Shown here: positions 8,225 to 14,630 of the stretch, in pieces
How positions within the stretch are numbered: position 1 is the stretch's first letter
Layout: each line of letters begins with the position of its first letter
Assembly: GCA_004296785.1 (NCBI GenBank)
Contig: SCVU01000624.1
Span: 1 to 15,839 of the forward strand
Length of the DNA stretch: 15,839 nucleotides
Reading direction: 5' to 3'
DNA from: Planctomycetota bacterium
GTDB taxonomy: Bacteria; Planctomycetota; UBA1135; GCA-002686595
Translations under genes and position numbers: made by a program
The notes under the pieces: model-generated
Seen by the model: the letters and a program-made list of their open reading frames with translations, nothing else
Told to the model about the DNA's origin: nothing
The model's database searches: none

Positions 8225-9378
8225 GCGCGCGCCGCTCCCGCCGGCGCCGCCGCGGCCTGCGCGGCGAGGCGCTTCAACCCCTCCGCGTAGTTCGCGAGCA
8301 TCGCGTGGTACTCGAAGCGCTGCGCGCGCCGCGCGGCCTCCGCGCCGAGCGCGCCGCGCCGCTCGTCGTCGGCCAGCACGTCGCCGAGCGCATCGGCGAG
8401 CGAGCCGACGTCGAAGTCCGCCAGGCGCCCGGCGCGGCCGTCCTCGAGCAGTTCCGGCATCACGCCGACCGGCGTGCTGACGACCGGCACGCCGCAGGCC
8501 ATCGCCTCGACGGTCACGCGCGGCCCGCCCTCGCAGGTCGACGCGCACACCGCGACGCGGCTGTGCCGGTACACGTCGGCGAGGTCGGCCGGCGTCTCGA
8601 CCCACTCGATGAAGCGCACGTCGCCGAGGCCGCGGCGCGCGGCGCGCTCCTTCGTCGCACCGAGCAGCGGCCCCTTGCCGACGAACAGCGCGCGGTGCGG
8701 CAGCCCGCGCGATTTCAGCAGCGCGAGCGCGTCGACGATGCGATCGAGCCCCTTGTTCGCGACCATCCGCCCGACGAACACGACGTCCTGGCGCGGCGCG
8801 ACCGCGCGCGCGGGCGCGCGGAACGTCGCGAGGTCGATGTACAGCGACGGCAGCACCGCGATCTGCGCGCGCGGCACGCCCCAGCGCTCGAGCAGCGGCG
8901 GCATCTCGCGCGCGTTGACGACGCGGATCGCGCACGCGCGCGCGCGCGCCCAGTGCCGGATGTACGCGCGCGCGACTTGCTTGTCGAAGCGCTCGCGCAG
9001 ATCGGCCGCGCGCGGATGCCCGGGCACGTGGTGGATCTCGCTGACGAACGGGACGCCGGTCGCCGCGCGGATGCGCCCGGCCGCGATGCCGTTGTAGAAC
9101 CAGCCGTAGTCGTGGCTGACGACCAGCGCGTGGCCGTGCTCACGCACGAGCTCGATGCCGCGCCGCGTGAGCCAGCCGTACATGCCGGCGCGTCCGCACG
9201 TCGCCGGATGCAGGTGGACGCGCTCGTGGATCGACAGCACCTTCGCCGGCCCGTCGGGCCGCGGCACGAGCACGTCGATGCGCTCGAAGTGCCGCGAGAA
9301 CTCCGCCTGCATCGAGTGGAACGGGCCCTTCTGCCCGAGCACGACCTGCCGGTCGCCCGACAGCATCAGGAGGCGCAC
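8221..9378 (-). CDS. GT4-family glycosyltransferase
   Basis: GT-B glycosyltransferase of 385 aa. The GTG start at 9378 has a strong GGAGG seven bases upstream and lies inside the end of the preceding gene (13-bp overlap). The protein begins MRLLMLSGDRQVVLGQKGPF. Later features are SHDYGWFYNGIAAGRIR (88-104), HHVPGHPRAADLRERF (116-131), VVNAREMPPLLERWG (153-167), VFVGRMVANKGLDRIVDAL (200-218), FVGKGPLLG (232-240) and the EX7E motif E283-E291 (EGGPRVTVE), then ACGVPVVSTPVGVMPEL (294-310). All core family elements are intact. The C-terminus is an alanine-rich tail (AAQAAAAPAGAARA) that may be dispensable. It is translationally linked to both neighbours by overlaps. Donor and acceptor are unknown. 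Confidence 0.92.
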   Translation of the reverse strand: MRLLMLSGDRQVVLGQKGPFHSMQAEFSRHFERIDVLVPRPDGPAKVLSIHERVHLHPATCGRAGMYGWLTRRGIELVREHGHALVVSHDYGWFYNGIAAGRIRAATGVPFVSEIHHVPGHPRAADLRERFDKQVARAYIRHWARARACAIRVVNAREMPPLLERWGVPRAQIAVLPSLYIDLATFRAPARAVAPRQDVVFVGRMVANKGLDRIVDALALLKSRGLPHRALFVGKGPLLGATKERAARRGLGDVRFIEWVETPADLADVYRHSRVAVCASTCEGGPRVTVEAMACGVPVVSTPVGVMPELLEDGRAGRLADFDVGSLADALGDVLADDERRGALGAEAARRAQRFEYHAMLANYAEGLKRLAAQAAAAPAGAARA

Positions 9379-10562
9379 GGAGCGGCCTCCCACACCTCGT
9401 GGTACAGCCCGTCGAGCCGCGCGGCGAGCGCGGCGCCGCTGTGGCGCTCGCGCACGCGCAGCCGGCCGCGCAGGCCGCAGCCGTGCGCGAACGCGTCGCT
9501 CTCGAGCAGCTTGTCGAGGCCGAACGCGAGCTCGTCGACGCTCTTGGCGAGGAAGCCGGTGCGCTCGTGCGCGACGAGCTCGCCGACGCCGCCGACGTCC
9601 ATCGCGACCGCCGGCAGCGCGGCCGCGTGCGCTTCGATCAGGCACACCGGCGCGCCCTCCGAGCGCGAGCACAACAGCACCGCATCGAGCTCGGCGAGCA
9701 GCTCCGGCATGTCGGCGCGCGCGCCGAGCACGTGCACGCGCCGCGCGAGCTCCGGCTCCAGCGCGCGCACCGCGCGCACGAGCGGCGCGTACAGCTCGCC
9801 GTCGCCGACGTAGACGAGCTCGAGGCGCGCGTGCTTCGCCGCGAGCAGCTTCAGCACCTCGAGCGCGCGCAGCGGCTGCTTGACCTCGGCCAGCCGGCCG
9901 ATCACGCCGACGAGCGCGCGCGCGGGATCCGCGCCGAGCAGCGCGCGCAGCGGACCGCGCCGCGCGGCGCTCCACTCGCTCGTGCCGGGCGCCGGCCGCG
10001 CGAGCGCGAGGAACGGCTCGATCTCGATGCCCGGCGGCACGACGACGAGCTTGGCCGGATCGACGACGCCCAGGCGCACGAGGTCGTCGGCCGTCGCGTG
10101 CGCGACCGCGATCACGCGGTCGGTGCGCGCGGCGAGGCGCCGCTCCTGTGCGATCAGCCGCCGCGACACGATGTCGGGGAAGTAGCCCTCGAGCACGTGG
10201 CCGTGGAACGTGTGCACGGTGCGCGCGCCGCCGAGCGCGGCCGCCGCGCGCCGGCCGAGCGCGCCGGCCTTCGACGCGTGCGTGTGCACGATCTGCGGGC
10301 GGAACGCCGCGAGCTTCGAGCGCAGCGCCGACAGCGCCCACAGGTCCTTGGCCGGATTGAGGCCGCGCGCGAGACCGCTGACGCGCTCGACCTCGATGCC
10401 GCGCGCGGCGAGCTCGTCCGCGAGATCGCCCTCGCCCTTCTCCGCGGCGCCGCAGAACACGCGCACCGCGTGACCGGCGCGCACGAGCAGCGGATCGCTC
10501 GCCAGCACCTGGCGCGCGGGACCGCCGAGGTTCAGGCGGGTCAGGACGCGGGCGATGCGCAT
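9366..10562 (-). CDS. GT4-family glycosyltransferase
   Basis: GT-B glycosyltransferase of 398 aa starting at ATG 10562 (MRIARVLTRLNLGGPARQVL), a typical N-terminus with the GGPARQV loop. The N-domain has PQIVHTHASKAGALGRRAA (89-107) and HTFHGHVLEGYFPD (117-130), seen in many exopolysaccharide GT4 enzymes. The C-domain has VVPPGIEIEPF (174-184), VGVIGRLAEVKQPLRALEVL (218-237), YVGDGELY (251-258), LGARADMPELLAELDAVLLC (279-298) and EX7E E302-E310 (EGAPVCLIE). No strong Shine-Dalgarno precedes the ATG. The 40-nt gap to the DUF5658-like gene holds a weak 6-bp hairpin (10567-10572 with 10580-10585). It shares the HTH-x-SK-x-GALGR block with the gene at 13250-14383, which suggests related enzymes working on similar substrates. 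Specificity is unknown. Confidence 0.92.
   Translation of the reverse strand: MRIARVLTRLNLGGPARQVLASDPLLVRAGHAVRVFCGAAEKGEGDLADELAARGIEVERVSGLARGLNPAKDLWALSALRSKLAAFRPQIVHTHASKAGALGRRAAAALGGARTVHTFHGHVLEGYFPDIVSRRLIAQERRLAARTDRVIAVAHATADDLVRLGVVDPAKLVVVPPGIEIEPFLALARPAPGTSEWSAARRGPLRALLGADPARALVGVIGRLAEVKQPLRALEVLKLLAAKHARLELVYVGDGELYAPLVRAVRALEPELARRVHVLGARADMPELLAELDAVLLCSRSEGAPVCLIEAHAAALPAVAMDVGGVGELVAHERTGFLAKSVDELAFGLDKLLESDAFAHGCGLRGRLRVRERHSGAALAARLDGLYHEVWEAAPCAS
9386..9390 (-). promoter_or_regulatory. Shine-Dalgarno site deciding the GTG start at 9378
   Basis: On the minus strand GGAGG is followed by CCGCTCC and then GTG. The spacing of 7 nt is near ideal. It lies inside the coding end of the upstream GT4 gene, which supports an internal start with a 13-bp overlap rather than a longer fused protein. 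Confidence 0.7.
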
Positions 10563-10602
10563 CGGTCGTTCGACATGGACGAACGCCAGTGTACGGATGC
10601 GC

Positions 10603-11097
10603 TCAGAAGCGGAACAACAGCAGGTGGTACAGGAACAGCAGCGTGTAGCCGCCGCACGCGGTCCACAGTCCGAAGCGCGCGAGCGTGAAGTTCTTGTGCT
10701 GCACGAGCACGAGCAGCGCGAGCCCGATCAACAGCGACTTCCACAGCACGAAGCCGAGGCGCCCGGTGCCGAGCAGCACCGCCGCGATCGGATTGACCTC
10801 GGTGCCGCCGGCCTGCAGGTGCACGAGCGTGAAGAAGCAGTCGCCGGTGTTCATCAGCGCGGTCCACATCGCGAGGACCCACAGCCGGTGTCCGTACAGA
10901 TCGACGAAGCTGCCCTCGAGCTCGTGCTCGCGGCGCGCGCGCCGGCGCCGGCCGCCGAAGAACGAGAAGCGCGAGAAGCGCGGCGTGCGCTCGCGGCGCC
11001 GGTCGCGGTCGCGCGGTCCCCACGGGGTGATCGCGCCGTCGGCGGTGCGCGGATCCGGGCTCGCGCCGTGCTGCTCGTGCTGCGGGGACTCGTGCAT
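10603..11097 (-). CDS. Small membrane protein, DUF5658-like
   Basis: 164 aa from ATG at 11097. The first 60 residues are hydrophilic and strongly basic (RDRDRRRERTPR at 29-40; GGRRRRARREHELEG at 48-62), a likely cytoplasmic tail. Three or four membrane segments follow (about 69-93, 104-133, 142-162). The signature TALMNTGDCFFTLVHLQAGG with TEVNPIAAVLLG (79-110) has the N-x-x-D...T...G-x-E-x-NP layout I associate with DUF5658; the family's function is unknown and the assignment is from memory of the motif. No Shine-Dalgarno is seen: a 9-bp G+C hairpin runs right up to the start codon, so translation may be weak or coupled to the upstream gene. A later start after the arginine-rich tail cannot be excluded, but no good alternative codon is seen. 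Its place among glycosyltransferase genes suggests a link to envelope or export functions, without proof. Confidence 0.75.
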   Translation of the reverse strand: MHESPQHEQHGASPDPRTADGAITPWGPRDRDRRRERTPRFSRFSFFGGRRRRARREHELEGSFVDLYGHRLWVLAMWTALMNTGDCFFTLVHLQAGGTEVNPIAAVLLGTGRLGFVLWKSLLIGLALLVLVQHKNFTLARFGLWTACGGYTLLFLYHLLLFRF

Positions 11098-11122
11098 GGG
11101 GCGCGCAGGGGCAGCGCGCCCC
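11098..11122 (-). other. Strong G+C hairpin abutting a start codon
   Basis: GGGGCGCGC (11098-11106) pairs perfectly with GCGCGCCCC (11114-11122) around a 7-nt loop. On the transcript it ends directly at the ATG of the DUF5658-like gene and starts 13 nt after the stop of the secreted-protein gene. There is no T-run after it, so it is a poor intrinsic terminator. It could hide the ribosome site or stabilise the message. In such G+C-rich DNA a chance hairpin of this size is not rare. Confidence 0.4.
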
Positions 11123-11135
11123 CACCATCGGCTCG

Positions 11136-12101
11136 CTATCGGCCGCCGGATGGCGCGCTCTCAAGCGCGCTCCGCCGCGGCGCACCGCGCGCCGGCGGGT
11201 CCCAGCTCGTCGCGCGCTCGGCGCCGCTCCACACGAGCCCGCTGATCCACGGCCGGCGCAGACCGGCGGGCGCCGGCGCGCCCGCGCTCGCGCGCGCGAG
11301 CTCGCCGGCCAGGCGCCGCGTGCCGCCGGCGTGGAACAGCTCGCGCCGCGCGGGCAGGAAGACCTTTCCGACTTCGAGCCGGCCGCTGAAATCGATCCAC
11401 GCCTGCGTCGGGCCGCGCTCGGGGTCGTCGCGGTCGGCGCCGACGAGCGTGTACGCGAGCCGCAGCGGTCGCGCGGTCTCGGGATCGAGCAGCAGCTCGA
11501 AGTCGGCCACCGCTTCGCTGTCCTCCATCACCACGGGCGACGGAAGGTGCACCGCGACGCGCTCGACGCGGCGGTCGCCGAGCGCGCCCGGCTCGAGCGC
11601 GCGCACTTCGGCGCCGAGCTCGGCCAGCGCGAACGGCAGCGCGCCGAGCAGGAACTCGCGCCGCACCGCGTCGCGCGCGCGCGCGGCCGTCGGCGCCGCG
11701 CGATCGGCGCGGCCGCCGTGCTCGGCCCACGCGGCGTCGCCGCTCGAGACCTGCCGGAACGGATCGACGACGACGCGCGCGCTCGGCTCGTCGTAGCGCG
11801 CGTACTCGGAGTGCAGCCAGCCCTGGCCGGCGGGATCGAAGACCGCGCGCCGCGCGACGCGGTGGTGCACGCGCCACTCGCCGCCGTCCGGCTCTGGCTG
11901 CACGCGCAGCGTGTCGAGCACGTCCCACGCGGCGCCGCCCTGCGCGCGCCACGCCGCGAGCCCGCCGCTCGCCTCGAGCATGCGCGCGAGCTGCGCCGCG
12001 CCGTCGGCGCGTGCGCGCGCGTCGAGGTCCTGCGCGGAGGCGCGCGCGAAGAGTGGCGCGCCGCACAGCACGATGAGCAGCGCGAGGAAGAGGCGGCGCA
12101 C
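11136..12101 (-). CDS. Secreted protein, possible LolA-like/lipoprotein-sorting fold, function unknown
   Basis: 321 aa from GTG at 12101, three bases after the upstream stop, with CGGAG 7 nt before it. The N-terminus is a signal peptide: MRR, a hydrophobic core LFLALLIVLCGAPLF and a likely AxA cut at ASA-QD (21-25), with no lipobox cysteine, so the product is expected to be periplasmic or exported. The mature protein opens with a helix holding LARMLEASGGLAAWRAQGG (38-56), then alternating strands (LDTLRVQPEPDGGEWRVHHR; ELLLDPETARPLRLAYTLVG; QAWIDFSGRLEVGKVFLPA). A helix with a GG-x-x-AW element followed by antiparallel strands is typical of exported LolA-like half-barrel proteins; this is a fold guess, not a firm assignment. 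It may bind a lipid or the lipid-linked glycan. It lies between two GT4 genes and the DUF5658-like gene and is not itself an enzyme I can recognise. Confidence 0.75.
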   Translation of the reverse strand: MRRLFLALLIVLCGAPLFARASAQDLDARARADGAAQLARMLEASGGLAAWRAQGGAAWDVLDTLRVQPEPDGGEWRVHHRVARRAVFDPAGQGWLHSEYARYDEPSARVVVDPFRQVSSGDAAWAEHGGRADRAAPTAARARDAVRREFLLGALPFALAELGAEVRALEPGALGDRRVERVAVHLPSPVVMEDSEAVADFELLLDPETARPLRLAYTLVGADRDDPERGPTQAWIDFSGRLEVGKVFLPARRELFHAGGTRRLAGELARASAGAPAPAGLRRPWISGLVWSGAERATSWDPPARGAPRRSALESAPSGGR

Positions 12102-12104
12102 GGT

Positions 12105-13253
12105 CTAGCTCCGCTCCAGCAGCCGCGCGTACAGAGCCAGCGTTTCCTCGTGCATCCGCGCGAGGCCGAAGCGCTCGCGCACGCGCGCGCGGCCCGCGGC
12201 GCCCATCCGCGCGCGCAGCGCCGGATCGCGCGCGAGCTCGAGCATCGCCGCGGCGAGCGGCTCGACCTCACCGGCGGGCACGAGCCGGCCCGTAGCGCCG
12301 TCGACGACCACCTCGGGGATCGCCGACACGCGCGTCGACAACACCGGCATCCCGGCCGCCATCGCCTCGAGGAACACGAGGCCCAGTCCCTCCCACAGCG
12401 AGGCCATCGCGAACACGTCGGACGCGCCGAGCAGCGCCGCGACGTCGCGGCGGATGCCGGCGAACACGCAGGCGCCGCCGAGCGAGAGCTCGCGCGCCAG
12501 CGCTTCCATCCGCACGCGACCGTCGCCGAACGGATCGTCGCCGACGAGCAGCAGGCGCAGCCGCGGCGCGACGGGATCGCCGCCGGCGCGCGCGGCCGCG
12601 AACGCGCGCAGCAGCACGTCGTGCGCCTTCTGCGGCGCGAAGCGCGCGACGCACGTGAACACGACGTCGTCGGGGCCGAAGCCCAGGGCCGCGCGCAGCT
12701 CGGCGCGGCGCGCGCGACCGTCGGCGGCCGCGCGCTCGAACGCGGCGTCGTCGATGCCGTAGTAGACGCGCTCGATGCGCGCGCGCGGCACGCGGCCGTG
12801 CTCCTCGATGAAGCGCGCGACGTGGTCGGACAGCGCGATCGTGCGCCGCGGCAGCCGGCCGATCGCGCCGTGCACGAGCGACACGAGCGGCTTCTTCAGC
12901 ACCTGCTCGTCGTTGTGCTTGCCCGACACGAGCCCGCGCCGGCGGCCGGCGAGGCACGCCAGCGGCGCCGTCGCCATGTCGGCCTTCAACAGGTGGCTGT
13001 GCACGATCTCGGCCCAGCGCAGGTGCTTCCACAGCCGCGCCGGCAGCGCGGCGCCGCTCGACACGCAGCCGACCCACTCGGCGCCGGCCGCGCGGAAGTC
13101 GGCCTCCAGCGTGCCGTGGCCCTTCAAGTACGCGACGCGCACCGCGTGGCCGCGCGCGGTCTGGCCGCGCACCTGCGACAGGATGTGCATCTCGGCGCCG
13201 CCGACGTCGAGCGTCGTGATCACGTGCAGGATCCGCATGTTCGCCTGCGTCAT
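12105..13253 (-). CDS. GT4-family glycosyltransferase
   Basis: GT-B glycosyltransferase of 382 aa. ATG at 13253 overlaps the upstream TGA (ATGA) and has GGGAG 5 nt before it; a second in-frame ATG at 13238 (MRILHVITTL) would give the more usual N-terminus and is the main alternative. Features: LHVITTLDVGGAEMHILSQV (9-28), IVHSHLLKADMATAPLA (83-99), SGKHND (110-115), RVYYGIDDAAFERA (162-175), FTCVARFAPQKAHDVLLRAF (199-218), LLLVGDDPFGDG (234-245), ASDVFAMASLWEGLGLVFLE (277-296) with EX7E E288-E296, and AAGMPVLSTRVSAIPEVV (299-316). The GGAEMHILSQV loop is typical of bacterial polysaccharide GT4 enzymes. Translation is probably coupled to the gene upstream. Substrates are unknown. Confidence 0.93.
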   Translation of the reverse strand: MTQANMRILHVITTLDVGGAEMHILSQVRGQTARGHAVRVAYLKGHGTLEADFRAAGAEWVGCVSSGAALPARLWKHLRWAEIVHSHLLKADMATAPLACLAGRRRGLVSGKHNDEQVLKKPLVSLVHGAIGRLPRRTIALSDHVARFIEEHGRVPRARIERVYYGIDDAAFERAAADGRARRAELRAALGFGPDDVVFTCVARFAPQKAHDVLLRAFAAARAGGDPVAPRLRLLLVGDDPFGDGRVRMEALARELSLGGACVFAGIRRDVAALLGASDVFAMASLWEGLGLVFLEAMAAGMPVLSTRVSAIPEVVVDGATGRLVPAGEVEPLAAAMLELARDPALRARMGAAGRARVRERFGLARMHEETLALYARLLERS

Positions 13254-14383
13254 GCGAGCTCCCGGTACACGTCGACGAGCCCGCGCACCATGTGATCGAC
13301 GGTGTAGCCGTCGAGCACGCGCGCGCGCGCGCGGCGACCGCAGGCCTCGCGCTCGCGCTCGCTCGCGCCGAGCATCTGGCGCGTCGCGCGCGCGAGGTCG
13401 TCGGCGTCGCCGACCGCCGCGAGATAGCCGTTCTCGCCGTCGACGACGAGATCGGTCGCGCCGTCGACCGCGGCCGCGACGACCGGCCGGCCGGCCGCGA
13501 ACGCCTCGAGCACGATGTACGGCATCCCCTCCCAGCGCGACGGCAGCAGCACGAAGTCGCAGGCCGCGAGCAGGCGCGGCACGTCGTCGCGCCAGCCGAG
13601 GAAGTGCGTGCGCGCCGCGACGCCGCGCGCGGCCGCCAGCGCCTCGAGCGCGGCGCGCTCCTCGCCGTGGCCGACGACGAGCAGGTGCAGGTCGCGGCAC
13701 CCGTCGCGCGCGAGCATCTCGATCGCGAGGTCCTGGCCCTTCGCGGCGTTGAGCAGCCCGACGACCGCGGCGAGCGGCTTGTCCTTCGGCGCGCCGAGCA
13801 CGCCGCGCGGCAGCGGCTCCGCCATGCGCCACGGCTTGGGATCGATGCCGTTGGCGACGACGCGCAGCCGCTCGGTGCGCGTGACCTTCGCGCGCTCGAT
13901 CGTCGCGCGCTCCGAGCGCGACACGGCGATCATGCGGTCGGTGCGCGCGCCGAGCACGCTCTCGATGCCGTGGAACAGCCGGCGCTTGAGCGGCGAGAAC
14001 ATCGCGCCGAACAGGAATGCGAACGTGTGCGGCGTGTGCACGCGCTTGCCCTGGCGCGTCGCGATCGACGCGATGCGGCCGAGCGCGCCGCCCTTCGAGC
14101 TGTGCGTGTGCACGATCGCGGGTTGGATCGCGCGCAGCCGCGCCGCGATCGCGCGCGCGTGCGCGATCTCGGCGCGCGGGCGGATCTCGCGCTGCATCGG
14201 CACCTCGTAGCAGTGGACGCCTTCGCGCTGCAGCGCGGCGAGGTCGTCGCGGAACGCCGCGACGCGCTCGCACGAGGCGATCACGTGGACCTCGAGCCCG
14301 GCGCGGGCCTGGCCGCGCGCGGCGTCGACGAGGTGGCGCCGCGTGCCGCCGATCGTGGACTCCATGACGTGGACGACGCGCAT
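13250..14383 (-). CDS. GT4-family glycosyltransferase
   Basis: GT-B glycosyltransferase of 377 aa from ATG at 14383 (MRVVHVMESTIGGTRRHLVD). It has IVHTHSSKGGALGRIASIA (90-108), KRVHTPHTFAFLFGAMFSP (113-131), MIAVSRSERATI (151-162), RVVANGIDPKPW (174-185), AAVVGLLNAAKGQDLAIEML (205-224), LVVGHGEERAAL (235-246), FLGWRDDVPRLLAACDFVLL (261-280) and EX7E E285-E293 (EGMPYIVLE), then AAGRPVVAAAVDGATDLVVD (296-315). The IGGTRRHLVD and HTHSSKGGALGR blocks match the group of GT4 enzymes that act early on undecaprenyl-linked sugars, so it is a candidate for the second sugar; this is inference. It is the first gene after the 247-bp palindrome gap. No clear Shine-Dalgarno precedes its ATG. Confidence 0.93.
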   Translation of the reverse strand: MRVVHVMESTIGGTRRHLVDAARGQARAGLEVHVIASCERVAAFRDDLAALQREGVHCYEVPMQREIRPRAEIAHARAIAARLRAIQPAIVHTHSSKGGALGRIASIATRQGKRVHTPHTFAFLFGAMFSPLKRRLFHGIESVLGARTDRMIAVSRSERATIERAKVTRTERLRVVANGIDPKPWRMAEPLPRGVLGAPKDKPLAAVVGLLNAAKGQDLAIEMLARDGCRDLHLLVVGHGEERAALEALAAARGVAARTHFLGWRDDVPRLLAACDFVLLPSRWEGMPYIVLEAFAAGRPVVAAAVDGATDLVVDGENGYLAAVGDADDLARATRQMLGASEREREACGRRARARVLDGYTVDHMVRGLVDVYRELA

Positions 14384-14411
14384 CCGGATCGGCGCAGTGT
14401 GACGGAGTACC

Positions 14412-14437
14412 GAGCCCGCCTCAACTCCGGCGAGTTG
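14412..14437 (+). repeat. Diverged 26-nt repeat unit, copy 1
   Basis: This copy starts GAGCCCGCCTCAA and ends in GAGTTG. It matches copy 2 (14473-14498) at 22 of 26 positions by direct comparison. It lies outside the palindrome, so the unit is a repeat in its own right and not just part of a hairpin arm. Confidence 0.7.
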
Positions 14438-14452
14438 TCATGAAATCGTCCC

Positions 14453-14472
14453 GAGTCGTACGGAGTCGTACG
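14453..14472 (+). repeat. Tandem 10-bp direct repeat
   Basis: GAGTCGTACG occurs twice without spacing (14453-14462 and 14463-14472), and its CGTACG end runs into the palindrome's outer edge. This may mark the junction of the repeat element or result from slippage. Confidence 0.7.
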
Positions 14473-14498
14473 GAGCCCGCCTCGATTCCGCCGACTTG
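14473..14498 (+). repeat. 26-nt repeat unit, copy 2 (left palindrome arm)
   Basis: Begins GAGCCCGCCTCGA and ends GACTTG. A further copy of the first 13 nt (GAGCCCGCCTCAA) follows at 14507-14519 in the same arm. Confidence 0.7.
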
Positions 14499-14573
14499 GA
14501 GATTTGGAGCCCGCCTCAATTTCATCGCGGTCGCGCTGCGACCGCGATGAAATCGAGGCGGGCTCCAAATCTC

Positions 14574-14599
14574 CAAGTCGGCGGAATCGAGGCGGGCTC
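14574..14599 (-). repeat. 26-nt repeat unit, copy 3 (right palindrome arm, inverted)
   Basis: Exact reverse complement of copy 2. The 13-nt partial unit also recurs inverted at 14553-14565 (TCGAGGCGGGCTC), so the unit's core appears five times in the gap, three direct and two inverted. Confidence 0.75.
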
Positions 14600-14630
14600 C
14601 GTACGACGACCAGTCCGGCTGCGCCGCGCG

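Larger units (their letters stand above)
14465..14607. repeat. Near-perfect palindrome, 70-bp arms with a 3-nt loop
   Basis: Left arm 14465-14534 and right arm 14538-14607 are reverse complements with one mismatch: A at 14518 faces C at 14554 (CTCAATTT against AAATCGAG). The centre is GCT (14535-14537). RNA from either strand would fold into a very stable rod; on the minus-strand transcript it lies 23 nt after the sugar transferase stop. No T-run follows, so it is not a standard intrinsic terminator, though it could block exonucleases or cause polymerase release. There is no transposase and no obvious target-site duplication. A dispersed REP-like or miniature mobile element is the leading explanation. 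Confidence 0.9.
14384..14630. other. Non-coding gap filled by palindrome and repeats
   Basis: This is the only gap longer than about 40 bp in the window. It contains the long palindrome, three copies of a 26-nt unit, two further copies of that unit's first 13 nt, a tandem 10-mer and a small hairpin (CAACTC 14422-14427 with GAGTTG 14432-14437). It includes the window's most A/T-rich stretches. I see no convincing promoter, RNA gene or open frame with protein-like composition. Being between the sugar-phosphate transferase and the downstream run of genes, it could end, attenuate or insulate transcription. Confidence 0.8.

Noticed and set aside
8931..8950. Run of alternating CG dinucleotides
   Set aside because: It encodes an Ala/Arg-rich helix of the GT4 gene, and similar runs are frequent across the window; it reflects codon bias.
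10567..10585. Six-bp hairpin CGTTCG/CGAACG before the GT4 gene starting at 10562
   Set aside because: Too short to mean anything in such G+C-rich DNA without conservation data.
11331..13295. Plus-strand open frame of about 650 codons
   Set aside because: Same composition artefact, opposite the secreted protein and a GT4 gene with intact family motifs.
14465..14607. The palindrome as a standard Rho-independent terminator
   Set aside because: The stem is far too long and no T-run follows on either strand; the T/A-rich pieces lie inside the arms.
14384..14630. Sigma-70-like promoter for the downstream genes
   Set aside because: I could not find a -35/-10 pair with sensible spacing; a promoter is possible but not supported.
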